The notes: a model not told the origin generated them from the sequence alone. A DNA stretch of 64,000 nucleotides from Lysobacter spongiicola DSM 21749 (GCF_900167055.1 NZ_FUXP01000005.1:149215-213214); one strand, 5' to 3'; shown: positions 48,301 to 56,678, counted from the stretch's first letter. Numbers and translations are program-made.

Positions 48301-48669
48301 GGCCAGGCGCTGGTGGCCGCGCTCAGGGAGATGGGGGTCGGCGTGGCCGCGGATGATTTCGGCAGCGGCGAGTCCAGCCTCGGCGTGCTGGCCGGCATGG
48401 GCTTTGCCGCACTGAAGATCGACCGGGATTTCGTCGATGCCCTCGACGACGACCCTGCGGCCGCGGCGGTGGTGCGTGCCGTGGCGGGCATCGGCCAGGC
48501 GATGGGCCAGCGGGTGGTCGCCAAGGGCGTCGCCAACGAGGCCCAGTACCGGGCGCTGGTCGCCGCCGGCTGCACCGGCATGCAGGGGCTGATGTTCGGC
48601 GCCGCCGGTTCGGCCAGCCAGCTGGACGACCTGCTGGCCCGTGACGCGGCTGCACTGGCTGCCGGCTGA
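45325..48669 (+). CDS. MASE1-PAS-GGDEF-EAL protein with degenerate EAL domain
   Basis: A 1114-residue cyclic di-GMP enzyme. A membrane N-terminus of about eight helices (MASE1-like, about 10-290) is followed by PAS domains (about 300-410 and 540-670), a GGDEF domain with intact GGDEF (757-761) and the inhibitory RxxD five residues before it, and an EAL domain. EAL (885-887) and DDFG are kept, but the LExTE motif reads EIEFRSA and the catalytic Glu of VAEGVE is Lys1067. It is predicted to be a feedback-inhibited diguanylate cyclase with an EAL domain used for binding. GGAGGAG precedes the ATG. Confidence 0.9.
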   Translation: MRTEGAATSMAWRLSSIVAVALLLFALGLLRQWADSGWVGAMAAGIGAAALLALLLLRRAGTGWAVAATAAAWIAHAAGWLPDPGSALIPTSVAPALLLGAGPALGAIATFALLRGRRIDPRTAGDVAPLAWTLLAASVVVPLGLALLDWVATLAWLPGATPSTDWQGGLWPTWLGAALGLLPVVPMVLAWCGDEGEGQDPPAYAGSAQAVLAWLPVPLVLGWRPELLVLALLPMVVLAPRLGPRAATALATGIAVTVAVVAVIPGINLSLPPEGLVLPTLLAIIATLPLALLAGQRRASDSLLRRTGEHLRAVTEHSPFLVATLDGQTRHRFANHSYLRWLGRDAAEVIGRSLHEVYGEDAARFAAPIRHVMAGLPQRQQITLSDGRILDARIEPRFSEAGPIDGVHLLAQDASWKADHERGLDAMLSASADPGLVLDSAGGAIRTGPRILALLGAREASLLGKPPSAWLEPEAEAALGAALTRAHDSGEPQVLGRDLGLHARRTDGSSFPVTLRIAPVRAARGFQALVAVHDLEPELAIEQLAAEARTQAESTLAAVGDAIVACDLHGRVTVFNPAAVQLTGWPMQDVLGKPCDEVLRFVDAEDAPLHSLLGMAVKRNTPMRQDDHKLLLRRDGERIAVSEAAAPTRDRFGQANGGVVVLHDVSQSQAQVQSLAHQALHDHLTGLPNRVLLQDRLSQALAQMDRGYKGALLYLDLDHFKPINDRLGHPVGDRVLQEVASRLRACVREDDTVSRQGGDEFVLLLVRLADARDAARVAGKLIEAVEQPIMVDGHELAVSASIGIALFPQDGRDIRTITRQADAALYHAKEAGRGRYRYFTDRTGASAEERMRTEHDLRIALSNGDFLLAWQPQFHLPERRIGGVEALVRWRQLDGNVVLPEEFIPVAEETGLIGQIDEWVLTEACRQCRQWQQDWEARGIAPIPVSVNVSLARFDADRLLAQVRSALDASGLEPRWLEIEFRSAQLFAQGARGQALVAALREMGVGVAADDFGSGESSLGVLAGMGFAALKIDRDFVDALDDDPAAAAVVRAVAGIGQAMGQRVVAKGVANEAQYRALVAAGCTGMQGLMFGAAGSASQLDDLLARDAAALAAG

Positions 48670-48686
48670 CGGGCAGGCCGGGTGCC

Positions 48687-48714
48687 AAAAAAAACGCGCC
48701 GCAAGCGGCGCGTT
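48687..48714 (-). terminator. Intrinsic terminator of the TonB-like gene
   Basis: A 9-bp stem (AACGCGCCG / CGGCGCGTT) with a 4-nt loop, followed on the minus strand by eight T (48,687-48,694). It can also stop plus-strand transcripts of the GGDEF-EAL gene, less well. Confidence 0.88.
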
Positions 48715-48732
48715 CTTCCGGAGCTGGCGGGC

Positions 48733-49044
48733 TCAGAGGGCGAAGTCGAGCCGGACCTTGCCGCGGCCATCGTTGCCGGCGGCGAACTGCCACTTCTTCA
48801 CGGCGCTGACGGCGGCGCTCTCGAAGGTGCGGGCCGGGCGGGCGTTGATCACCGAGACGCTGGCGACCTTGCCGGTGGCATCGACGGTGAACTCGACTTC
48901 CACGAAACCCTTGGTACCGGCGCGGGCGGCCTCGGCCGGGTAGACCGGGTCGACGCGCTTGATCGGCACCAGCTCGGCGTGGGCGGGGGTGAAGTACACC
49001 AGGGCGAGCGCGGCCAGGGCGGTGGCAAGGATGGAACGGTGCAT
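48733..49044 (-). CDS. Periplasmic TonB C-terminal-domain protein
   Basis: A 103-residue secreted protein: signal peptide ending THAHA-like (FTPAHA before ELVPIK), then a TonB C-terminal fold with RVDPVYPAEAARAGTKGFVEVEFTVDATGKV and ARTFESAAVSAVKKWQFAAG. It lacks the membrane anchor and proline arm of true TonB, so it cannot transmit energy in the usual way. Many xanthomonads have such free TonB-box-like periplasmic proteins of unknown role. CAT at 49,042-49,044 gives the start; the upstream frame has no homology. Confidence 0.8.
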   Translation of the reverse strand: MHRSILATALAALALVYFTPAHAELVPIKRVDPVYPAEAARAGTKGFVEVEFTVDATGKVASVSVINARPARTFESAAVSAVKKWQFAAGNDGRGKVRLDFAL

Positions 49045-49275
49045 GGGACAGCCTCTTTTCAGGGGAGAGTGGGAACGTGTCGCCCCTCCTATCGGCCGGT
49101 TCCGCCACACCTTTAGCCCGTTCAGTCCTCCAGTGCGTTGCCGTGGTGTCCTTCTTGCGCTGGGGAGGACACCCATGCTGGTGCCGGCCCGGTGACAGGG
49201 TCGTCAACCGCCGGGGACGCGCCAGTGACTATGCTGCCGCTGACGCCGCTGTCGGCGAGACCATCCGAGGTACCG

Positions 49276-50541
49276 ATGTCCTCCCAGTTCCAGTGGGACC
49301 TGCTCCAGCTCACCCGCCGGCTGTGGGTACGCGCGACCGCCTTCTCGGTGCTCGCGGTCGCCACCGCGCTGGTCGCCATCCTGGTGAAGCGCTACATCCC
49401 GCCCGACATCCCGACCAAGATCGGCGCCGACGCCGTCGACAACCTGCTCAACATCATCGCCGCCAGCATGCTGTCGGTGACGATCTTTTCGCTGAGCACG
49501 CTGGTGGCGGCGCTGGCATCGGCGACCAACAGCGTCACCCCCCGCGCCACCCGGCTGCTGAGCGAGGACACCACTGCCCAGAACGCGCTGGCGATCTTCG
49601 TCGGCACCTTCCTCTACAGCCTGGTGGGCATCATCGCGCTGCAGACCGGCCTGTACGGCAGCACCGGCCGGGTAGTGCTGTACGTGGTGACGCTGGTGGT
49701 GATCGCCATCATGGTCGCCACCCTGCTGCGGTGGATCCACCACGTCGTCAAGATCGGGCGGGTCGGCACCACCACCGAGCGGGTCGAGGAAGTCACCGAA
49801 CGCGCGATGCGCCACCGCCACAAGACGCCGTACCTCGGCGGCCACCCGCATACCGAAGTGGACGCGCTGCCCGAAGGATGCACGCCGGTGTACTCCGGGC
49901 GCATGGGCTATGTGGAGCACATCGACATGGGTGCGCTGGAGCACGCCTGTGGCAGCGAAGCCCATCGGATCTATGTCGAGGCGCTGCCGGGTGCCTTCGT
50001 GGATACCGACCGCCCGCTCGCCCGCGTCTTCGGCACCTGCGACGACGACATGCGGGCCGCGGTGAGGGAGGCATTCGCGGTGGCGGACACGCGCTCCTTC
50101 GACCAGGATCCGCGGTTCGGCGTCACCGTGATGGCCGAGATCGCCTCGCGCGCCCTGTCACCAGCAGTGAACGATGCCGGCACCGCCATCGACGTGCTGG
50201 GCCGGGCGGCGCGGGTGCTGTCACTGTGGGCGGATCCCATCCCCCCCGATGCCGTGGAAGTCGAGTACCCCCGCATCCACGTGCCGCCGGTCGACATCGG
50301 CGACCTGTTCAACGACATCTTCATCCCGATCGCGCGCGATGGCGCGGGCACGGTCGAGGTCGGCGTGCGGCTGCAGAAGACCCTGCGAACCCTGTCGCGC
50401 ATGGGAGGTCCGAACTACCGGGAAGCAGCCCTGCGGCACTCGGCGATGGCACTGGAACGGGCGGAAAAGGCCCTCACGCTGGAGGACGACCTGCGCCGGG
50501 TCAGGGAGATCGCGTCGGATCTCCGCTCGGATCGCGGCTGA
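49276..50541 (+). CDS. DUF2254 family membrane protein
   Basis: A 421-residue protein with four hydrophobic helices in the first 160 residues (TAFSVLAVATALVAILV, NIIAASMLSVTIFSLSTLVAAL, NALAIFVGTFLYSLVGIIAL, VVLYVVTLVVIAIMVATLL) and a large soluble C-terminal part with SPAVNDAGTAIDVLGRAARVL, the conserved DUF2254 stretch. Function unknown; the topology resembles a channel or sensor. Start MSSQFQWDLL has GAGGT upstream. Its last 41 bp overlap the convergent gene. Confidence 0.88.
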   Translation: MSSQFQWDLLQLTRRLWVRATAFSVLAVATALVAILVKRYIPPDIPTKIGADAVDNLLNIIAASMLSVTIFSLSTLVAALASATNSVTPRATRLLSEDTTAQNALAIFVGTFLYSLVGIIALQTGLYGSTGRVVLYVVTLVVIAIMVATLLRWIHHVVKIGRVGTTTERVEEVTERAMRHRHKTPYLGGHPHTEVDALPEGCTPVYSGRMGYVEHIDMGALEHACGSEAHRIYVEALPGAFVDTDRPLARVFGTCDDDMRAAVREAFAVADTRSFDQDPRFGVTVMAEIASRALSPAVNDAGTAIDVLGRAARVLSLWADPIPPDAVEVEYPRIHVPPVDIGDLFNDIFIPIARDGAGTVEVGVRLQKTLRTLSRMGGPNYREAALRHSAMALERAEKALTLEDDLRRVREIASDLRSDRG

Positions 50542-51016
50542 CCGGGGCCGGCGCCGGGTCCGCCTCGCCGTCGGGTCGGCTGTCCTTCGGCACCCGCTGT
50601 TCGAAGCAGTGCCGTCCGGCGCCATGGGCCCAGGTGTCCGCCTGGCCCAACGAGAGGTCGCGACGGTCCGCGGTACTGCTGGAGAAGTGCGCGCACACAC
50701 GCCATGTCCACTGGCCGGTGACCCCGTACTCGTAGGCCGACCCGTCCATCGGGTCCAGCGTCGGGAGGGTGGCGCCCGGCTGGCTCGCCAGCGCGGCCAG
50801 GTCGCTCGGCAGCTCACCGTGGATCCGCGCATGGTGGTTCACCGCCTGCACGATGCGCTGCAGGTCCTGTACCCGGCGCTGGTCCAGCCGGGTCAACCGC
50901 TGCTCGGGCGGCGTGCCCATCACCATGACGGCCGCGGTCACCGTGGCCGCGATCACCACCGCCGCGACGACCAGCAGCCAGCGGCCCACCTGCGACTGCG
51001 TGGATGCGCTGCTCAT
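50501..51016 (-). CDS. Single-pass membrane hypothetical protein
   Basis: A 171-residue protein with an N-terminal anchor (WLLVVAAVVIAATVTAAVMVM) and a periplasmic part containing DLQRIVQAVNHHARIHGELPSDLAAL and YEYGVTGQWTWRVCAHFS, a pattern seen in proteins paired with DUF5671. The last 40 residues are Pro/Asp/Arg-rich and overlap the DUF2254 gene. The ATG overlaps the upstream stop in ATGA, so it is coupled to the DUF5671 gene. Function unknown. Confidence 0.75.
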   Translation of the reverse strand: MSSASTQSQVGRWLLVVAAVVIAATVTAAVMVMGTPPEQRLTRLDQRRVQDLQRIVQAVNHHARIHGELPSDLAALASQPGATLPTLDPMDGSAYEYGVTGQWTWRVCAHFSSSTADRRDLSLGQADTWAHGAGRHCFEQRVPKDSRPDGEADPAPAPVSRDPSGDPTRSP

Positions 51017-51657
51017 GCTTCCTTCTCCTCACGGCGCAGGTCGACCAGGTACCAGCCGAAGACCGTGCCGGCGATGATGGCCACCACCAGCACCTTCAAC
51101 AGGAAACGGACCGACAGCTCACCGCCCAGCAGGTTGTAGACCAGGGTGATCAGGTCGCCGATCAGCACCGTCGCCGCCAGGAACAGCGTCAGGTAGGTCA
51201 GCCAGCGCCGCACCGCCGACAGCCGCTTGACCGGGTTGCGCTGCAGCTCGTGCGAGAGGTGGCGCGCCACGAACACGAAAACCGGGAAGGCGATGACCAG
51301 CGAAGCCACCGACCAGCGCATCGAGCGCGCCCCCGCCGACCACATGTAGGCCGGGTCCGCCGGATCCGGGAACGCCCGGTTGACCAGGTCGAACAACAGG
51401 CTGCCCAGGTGCCAGGCGGTCAGGTACAGCGTGGCGAACAGCACCAGGTACAGGAAGGCCTCGCGCGCGGAGAGGTAAGGACGAGGCTTCGGAACCGGCA
51501 CCGGGAAGTCGACCTCTGCATACGCCGACAGCGCATCGCGCACCTGCTCGGGCGACCAGCCGGCGGATGCCAGCGCGGCGGCGGTGGCTTCGCGCGACAT
51601 GCCACGCCCGAGAGATTCACGGACGAACAGCTCCAACTCGGCAGTACCTGCGGCCAC
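51013..51657 (-). CDS. DUF5671 membrane protein
   Basis: A 214-residue protein: an N-terminal SHOCT-like helical segment (ELELFVRESLGRGMSREATAAALASAGWSPEQVRDAL), a basic stretch, then five hydrophobic helices. The region SAREAFLYLVLFATLYLTAWHLGSLLFDLVN marks DUF5671. Function unknown. First gene of a two-gene unit; the 143-bp gap to the divergent esterase gene holds the control region. Confidence 0.8.
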   Translation of the reverse strand: MAAGTAELELFVRESLGRGMSREATAAALASAGWSPEQVRDALSAYAEVDFPVPVPKPRPYLSAREAFLYLVLFATLYLTAWHLGSLLFDLVNRAFPDPADPAYMWSAGARSMRWSVASLVIAFPVFVFVARHLSHELQRNPVKRLSAVRRWLTYLTLFLAATVLIGDLITLVYNLLGGELSVRFLLKVLVVAIIAGTVFGWYLVDLRREEKEA

Positions 51658-51800
51658 GTTGCCTCCAGAGGCATGGATCCCGCCCGGACTCTAGCAGCTG
51701 CCGCTGTCGCTGGATCGCCCGGCGCCATCCTTCAGATGCCAGCGACGCCCCGGCCGCTAGCATCGGCTCAACTGCGCACTCGCCCTTGCCCCTCCACGCC

Positions 51801-52607
51801 ATGCACGACACGGTCCAACTCGATCGACAGCGCGCCTACGACATCCGGCTGCACGTGCCGCAGGGCGATGCGCCGCCGGGTGGTCATGCGCTGGTGTGGC
51901 TGCTCGACGCGCCGACGACGTGGGCACCGATGCAACAGGCCCTGCACGAAGCGGGGGATCCCGGCGTGGTCGTGGTCGGCATCGACTGGGCGGTCGAAGG
52001 CAGCGTGGACCCCAGTCTTCGCCGGCGCGATTTCACCCTGCCGGCGCGGGGGGAGGTACCACCGCCACGCGGCGCGGAAGACTGGACAGAAGACGGCGAT
52101 GCCGACGCCTTCCTCGGCTTCCTGACCGACCGCCTGCAACCCCGCTACCTCGACACGCTGCCGGTCGACCTCCGGCGCCAGTGCCTGGTCGGCCATTCGC
52201 TCAGCGGCCTGTTCGTGCTGCACGCACTGATGTGCAAACCAGAGCGCTTCACCCGCTACGTCGCCTCCTCGCCTTCGATCTGGTGGGACGGCGCCCGCAT
52301 GCTCGACGACGCCCGCGCGGCCGACTGGGCCGCTGCCCGCGCGGCGCGCGTGCTGCTGACGGTGGGATCGGAGGAGCAGGTGGCCGGGCCGGAAAAACCG
52401 CCGGAAGTGGCAGGCGAGGACGACGCCGCGCTGCTGGGCGAGCCGCACATGGTCGACAACGCCGCGGCCTTCGCCGAGCTGCTCCGGGACAACGCGGTCG
52501 ATGCCCACTTCCGCCTGATCGAGGGCGGCGGGCACAAGACCGTCATCCCCGCGGCGATGGCCGAAGCGCTCGCTTTCGCCCTCGGCGATCCGGACGAAGC
52601 CAACTGA
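51801..52607 (+). CDS. Alpha/beta hydrolase, IroE/esterase-D type
   Basis: A 268-residue putative esterase. The nucleophile elbow GHSLSG has Ser133, the fold start WLLDAP and the C-terminal EGGGHKTVIP supplies the catalytic His. This resembles the IroE/Fes group that hydrolyses trilactone siderophores, and also general YbbA-type esterases; there is no signal peptide and no siderophore gene nearby, so the substrate is open. ATG at 51801 is the first in frame that keeps the fold. Confidence 0.82.
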   Translation: MHDTVQLDRQRAYDIRLHVPQGDAPPGGHALVWLLDAPTTWAPMQQALHEAGDPGVVVVGIDWAVEGSVDPSLRRRDFTLPARGEVPPPRGAEDWTEDGDADAFLGFLTDRLQPRYLDTLPVDLRRQCLVGHSLSGLFVLHALMCKPERFTRYVASSPSIWWDGARMLDDARAADWAAARAARVLLTVGSEEQVAGPEKPPEVAGEDDAALLGEPHMVDNAAAFAELLRDNAVDAHFRLIEGGGHKTVIPAAMAEALAFALGDPDEAN

Positions 52608-52624
52608 CGAACAGGCGGCCCGGA

Positions 52625-54112
52625 TCAGCGCTCGCCCGGCACCGCCGGCAGTGGCGGCATGACGCCGCCGTTGCGTTCGCGGATATCCTCCAGCACGGCC
52701 GCCCGCAAGGCCGCCCGGTCGGTCCTGCCGCCCAGTACGTGGCGCTGCTCCTCCAGTGCGGACGCCACCGTTTCGAACTCCAGCGCGCGGCGGGCCAGGT
52801 ATTCGCCGACCGGCTCGGGCGGATCGGTCTCGACCCGGTCCAGCACCCGCACCGTGTTGCCATCGATCATGGCGTTGCGTTGCAGCGGCCCCGCGTAGGC
52901 CAGCGTCGCCCCCACCACTTCGCGCGAGCTCAGCCGCGCCGCGGTGCGCCCCACGATCGAATGCAGCAGGCACTCGGTGCCGGCATCCTCCGCGTCACGG
53001 TAGAAGCCACACAGGATCAGCTCGTCGGGGTTGCCCGTGGCCACCACCTGCTGCAGGCGCAACGGCTCGAAGGACCGGCTGGACACGCGGGTGCTGCGGG
53101 TGTCCAGCAGTTTCAGGTCCGGCCCGACCAGGTGCACGGCGCTGCCGTCAGCGGTGCTACCCGTGGTGGCCGCATCCCATGACCCGCCGGTCAGGTTGAT
53201 CTCCGCGGCCAGCGTCGGCTGCCACGCCGACCCCGATTGCAACAGCGCGACCACCGCCAGCTTGCTGCCACCGCCAAGGACATGCCGCACCGGTTCGCCC
53301 ACCAATGGCGATACGTGTTCCAGCGATTCCATGGAGACCGCCAGGGCGGTGGACTGGCCCGTGCTGAAGTCGATGAAGGTCGGGGCGTCCTGCTGCCCGC
53401 CCATGTAATAGGCGCCAACGCCGTGGACCCAGAAAAAGCGGTTGGCGGGCACGCCGGGGAACCGTGCGAGCAGGTCACCGGTGGCGGCCTCGCGCACTTC
53501 GGCCTCGGCCCCGCCACTGACGAACAGGCGGCCGTTGGGCGAAAGCTGCGCGGCAGTACCGCCGTGCGGGCCGGTGGCAATGCTCTCGCCACTCCCGATA
53601 TCGATCAGCTGGTAGTGCGTGTGTGTCTGCACGAGCATCACGCCCGCACGCTCGGCGAATGCCACCGCCTCGACGGGCCCGGCCGCCTCCAGCACCGGCC
53701 GGGCGACCGCCGGCACCGGGCGCAATGGCGGCGCCGCCAACAGCAGGGCGATGCGCCGGTGGCCGACCCAGTCGTGCAGCTTGCGGTCGGCTTCGTCCAG
53801 GCATGGCGTCGACCCGATCGCCTCACGGATGGCGTCGTCCCCGGTCCACATCGATGGCCGGAAGTCGCCCGCGCACTCCAGCGCGCGCTCACCGAGCCGG
53901 GCCTGGTAGTTCGCGGCCAGCGCCTTCCCATCCTCCCCCAGTTCGGTTGCAAGCCGGTCCAATGCCCCACGGCTCGCCTCCACCTCGGCCGGCGGCGGCA
54001 GCGCAAGGTTGATCCGTTCCTGGGCCGTCGCTCCGATGCGCCCGCACCCGCTGCCAAGCACCAGCGCCCCGAGCACCAGCACCCCTGAAAAAGCTTGCCA
54101 TCCCTGCTTCAT
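52625..54112 (-). CDS. Lipoprotein with predicted beta-propeller-like region
   Basis: A 495-residue secreted protein. The N-terminal FSGVLVLGALVLGSGCGRIG looks like a lipoprotein signal with Cys23. It then has a helical part to about 130, and a beta-rich middle (YQLIDIGSGESIATGPHGGTAAQLSPNGRLFVSGGAEAEVREAATGDLLARF) resembling WD/PQQ-like repeats. The C-terminus is helical. No catalytic residues are recognised. AAGGGGAC precedes the ATG. It converges with the esterase gene (18 bp). Confidence 0.72.
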   Translation of the reverse strand: MKQGWQAFSGVLVLGALVLGSGCGRIGATAQERINLALPPPAEVEASRGALDRLATELGEDGKALAANYQARLGERALECAGDFRPSMWTGDDAIREAIGSTPCLDEADRKLHDWVGHRRIALLLAAPPLRPVPAVARPVLEAAGPVEAVAFAERAGVMLVQTHTHYQLIDIGSGESIATGPHGGTAAQLSPNGRLFVSGGAEAEVREAATGDLLARFPGVPANRFFWVHGVGAYYMGGQQDAPTFIDFSTGQSTALAVSMESLEHVSPLVGEPVRHVLGGGSKLAVVALLQSGSAWQPTLAAEINLTGGSWDAATTGSTADGSAVHLVGPDLKLLDTRSTRVSSRSFEPLRLQQVVATGNPDELILCGFYRDAEDAGTECLLHSIVGRTAARLSSREVVGATLAYAGPLQRNAMIDGNTVRVLDRVETDPPEPVGEYLARRALEFETVASALEEQRHVLGGRTDRAALRAAVLEDIRERNGGVMPPLPAVPGER

Positions 54113-54227
54113 CAATCCGTCCCCTTCGCCCCCCGGCAGCGCGAGTCTAACCGCCGAATCGGCCTGCCGTCGCATCGCCCGCCGGGGCCCGCTTACACTC
54201 GGCTGCCGCATCACGACAGCAGCCCGC

Positions 54228-55106
54228 ATGACCGAGATCGCGATCCTCACCCCCGACCCCGCCGATCCCACTTACACCGACCTGTGGCCGAAGGTGCTGG
54301 ACCGCCTGCGCGTAGCGCTGCAATCAGCTGACGTCGTCGCCACGCCGGTGCCGTGGACCGGCTCCGTCGATGATGCCACCGCGCTGGAGCGCTTCGAGCT
54401 CGTCCTGCCATTGCTTGCCTGGGGCTACCACTACGACCACCCCCGCTGGCTGCGCGCCTGCGACACCTGGGGCAGGGCCGGCATCCGGATCATGAACCCC
54501 GCCAGCGTACTGGCCTGGAATTCCGACAAGCGCTACCTGGGCAGGCTGGCCGAACGCGGGGTGCCGATCCCGCCCACGCTGTGGAGCGAGCGCCTGCGCC
54601 CGGAGCAGATCCAAGAGGCATTCGACAACACCGGCGCCCGGGAGCTCATCGTCAAGCCGACCGTCTCCGGTGGCGCATGGAAAACCCTGCGGCTGGGGCG
54701 CGGGCAGGCAATGGAGGCGGGGCCCGAAGGTCACGCCATGATCCAGCCCTACCTGACGGCCATCGAGACCGACGGAGAAACCTCGATGCTGTTCTTCGGC
54801 GGCCGCCTCAGCCATGTCGTCAACAAGCGCCCGGTGCCGGGCGAATTCCGCATCCAGGAACAGTACGGCGGCCTCTACACCGCGCTGGACACGCCACCAC
54901 ATGGTGCCCTCGCGCTGGCCGAGCAGACACTGGCCGCCATCGACGAACCCCTGCTCTACGCGCGCATCGACATGGTCCCCGACGGCAACGGCGGCTGGCT
55001 GCTGATGGAAGCGGAACTGATCGAACCGGACTTCTACCTCGGCGCCGATGCCCGCGGTGGCGAACGGTTCGCCGCCGCGGTACTGGAGCAACTCAAGGGG
55101 GGTTGA
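54228..55106 (+). CDS. ATP-grasp ligase-like protein
   Basis: A 292-residue cytosolic protein with an ATP-grasp fold. ATP site: LIVKPTVSGGAWKTLRL; then MIQPYLTAIETDGETSMLFFGG and the metal-binding end DMVPDGNGGWLLMEAELIEPDFYL. It resembles RimK/glutathione-synthetase-like and DcsG-type ligases that join a carboxylate to an amine or alcohol. The substrate is unknown and there is no biosynthetic cluster around it. The start MTEIAILTPDPADP is the family start; the ribosome site is weak. Confidence 0.82.
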   Translation: MTEIAILTPDPADPTYTDLWPKVLDRLRVALQSADVVATPVPWTGSVDDATALERFELVLPLLAWGYHYDHPRWLRACDTWGRAGIRIMNPASVLAWNSDKRYLGRLAERGVPIPPTLWSERLRPEQIQEAFDNTGARELIVKPTVSGGAWKTLRLGRGQAMEAGPEGHAMIQPYLTAIETDGETSMLFFGGRLSHVVNKRPVPGEFRIQEQYGGLYTALDTPPHGALALAEQTLAAIDEPLLYARIDMVPDGNGGWLLMEAELIEPDFYLGADARGGERFAAAVLEQLKGG

Positions 55107-55140
55107 GACGGCGACCGCAACTGTGCGCGCGGCCATCGAT

Positions 55141-55629
55141 TCACGCCCGCGAAGTCTTGAACGGGGTCAGAATTCCGCTCTCGGCGGGAACCCTGTGATG
55201 CTCTGCCATCTCAAGTAACGATGCGAGCACGGGATCTTCGTGGTCATCGTCGTTTTCGTCGTCGAACCAGGACGCCAGGGAGCTAACTGGCTTCCGCATC
55301 CAGATACGGTTACCCGCGCCGTGGAATACGAGCCACATGCAAGCCGGCCCGATCTCGAGCCGCTCCATCTCGTCCCACTTGATCCGGACCTCGCCCCACG
55401 GGCTCTTCCGGGTGAGCGAGGTGGCCGTCAGGGTCATCGAAACGCCGAAAGACCGAAGTGACCACAGCGCCACCAGACAAGCGACAGCGTGGCCCACGGC
55501 AACCGCGGAGATCCCGCCGAACCGACTTCCTTCGAGCGTGTAATGCGGGAGAACGGCAATTGCGATGGCGGCAATCAGTCCCATTGCAAGCTGGACGTTC
55601 TCGGAAAACCTGATGATGGACCTTCTCAT
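55141..55629 (-). CDS. Membrane hypothetical protein (PH-like)
   Basis: A 162-residue protein with two hydrophobic helices (LAMGLIAAIAIAVLP and AVAVGHAVACLVALWSL) and a beta-rich cytosolic part (VSMTLTATSLTRKSPWGEVRIKWDEMERLEIG), like small bacterial PH-domain membrane proteins. The acid loop FDDENDDDHEDP follows. GGAAGG lies just upstream of the ATG at 55629; the upstream Met at 55650 has none. Function unknown. The upstream region is about 80 bp to the next gene. Confidence 0.65.
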   Translation of the reverse strand: MRRSIIRFSENVQLAMGLIAAIAIAVLPHYTLEGSRFGGISAVAVGHAVACLVALWSLRSFGVSMTLTATSLTRKSPWGEVRIKWDEMERLEIGPACMWLVFHGAGNRIWMRKPVSSLASWFDDENDDDHEDPVLASLLEMAEHHRVPAESGILTPFKTSRA

Positions 55630-55709
55630 ATCCTTCCCCTGTAGCTCCATTTGAAAAAGTGCGGGAACTCGCTCCCCAAGTACACCCGCGCAGTGAAACG
55701 ACTCTAGCG

Positions 55710-56318
55710 TCAAAAACCGAGTGACCGCGCCACACCTGCCGCCGTGCCAGACAGCACCAGCCATGCCACCAGCACCAGGTTGAGCACGACCGTACCCCAG
55801 AAAACCATTTGGAACGGCTGCTTGATCGTCTTGTGGCGGAACTGCTGCTGCGCGACGAGCGCACCGGGCCATCCGCCCAGGAGACCGACAAAATGCAGCG
55901 TGCTCTCCGGAGTGCGCTGGCCGCCCCTTAGGGCTGCTGATTTGTCGAACCAGTACACGACATAGGCAACGACGCTCAGCCCGATCATGGCGCCGGCGAT
56001 CAGGACCGGAATCACCGCCGCGGCGGCCAGTACCGCGACCACCGCGAGCACCGTCCCACCGAGCGCCGCCCGCGGAACACGGGAAGGCTTACGCGGCACT
56101 TCGATCTTCTGCCCCGCGTGGCGGATCTGCCGGGCGTTGATACGCCCGCGCTGGTCCCTGGAAGGCAAGTAGGAGATCAGGTCCCCGGCCACGGGGCGCC
56201 GTGAGCCTCGCTGGAATTCGTTGATATGCACGAAGGCCCGATCGCCCCCGCCATTGGGCACGACGAAGCCAAAGCCCTTGGCGTCGTTCCAATCGGTAAT
56301 CCGGCCGGCGAAACGCAT
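55710..56318 (-). CDS. Cold-shock-domain / DUF1294 fusion protein
   Basis: A 202-residue protein joining a cold-shock domain ([31 protein letters not shown], with both RNP motifs) to a DUF1294 membrane domain of three or four helices (VLAVVAVLAAAAVIPVLIAG, GLSVVAYVVYWFDK, and VFWGTVVLNLVLVAWLV; ESTLHFVGLLGGWPGALVAQQQFRHKT). The fusion is known in proteobacteria but its role is not. ATG at 56318 has GGGGA 7 bp upstream; ATG at 56330 is possible. Confidence 0.88.
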   Translation of the reverse strand: MRFAGRITDWNDAKGFGFVVPNGGGDRAFVHINEFQRGSRRPVAGDLISYLPSRDQRGRINARQIRHAGQKIEVPRKPSRVPRAALGGTVLAVVAVLAAAAVIPVLIAGAMIGLSVVAYVVYWFDKSAALRGGQRTPESTLHFVGLLGGWPGALVAQQQFRHKTIKQPFQMVFWGTVVLNLVLVAWLVLSGTAAGVARSLGF

Positions 56319-56375
56319 GGTGGTCCCCATCAACGGCTACATGGATCGGGAGGCGTAAGCCTCACCACGTGGTTC

Positions 56376-56678
56376 CTACACATACTTGCCGAGCAGGAAG
56401 ATGGCGCCAACAAGCACCAGCACACCGGCGGCATGCACCACCAACGCCGGCATACCGTCGACCTCGTCACCTTCGTGCAGGCCAGCGGCGGGGAAGTGGC
56501 CAAGCGAGACGGCCCGGCACACGGGCCAGCCGACGTACCAGGTGACGACGCCGAGCCACAGCTCCCACGTCAGCCACCAGATAAAGCGCAGCACCGTCAG
56601 CGCCAGCCGTGCGACTGGACGTGCGAACTCATCAGGGAAATCCAGCATCCACTGCTCCAGAAAATTCAGCCTCGTCAT
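56376..56678 (-). CDS. Small membrane hypothetical protein
   Basis: A 100-residue protein, MTRLNFLEQWMLDFPDEF, with a Trp-rich hydrophobic segment (FIWWLTWELWLGVVTWYVGWPV) and a C-terminal helix (LVVHAAGVLVLVGAIFLLG). A short polar loop lies between. I do not recognise the family. It lies in a run of minus-strand small genes between the CSD-DUF1294 and DUF1801 genes, 24 bp from the latter. Confidence 0.65.
   Translation of the reverse strand: MTRLNFLEQWMLDFPDEFARPVARLALTVLRFIWWLTWELWLGVVTWYVGWPVCRAVSLGHFPAAGLHEGDEVDGMPALVVHAAGVLVLVGAIFLLGKYV

Noticed and set aside
48733..49044. True TonB energy transducer
   Set aside because: It has a cleavable signal peptide instead of a membrane anchor and no proline-rich arm, and exbB/exbD are absent.
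51801..52607. Siderophore esterase (Fes/IroE) with an iron-uptake locus
   Set aside because: The fold fits, but no TonB-dependent receptor, Fur box or siderophore gene is nearby, so only a general esterase is called.
54228..55106. Biosynthetic gene cluster around the ATP-grasp protein
   Set aside because: Neighbours are a lipoprotein and a small membrane protein on the other strand; no tailoring, peptide or transport gene supports a cluster.
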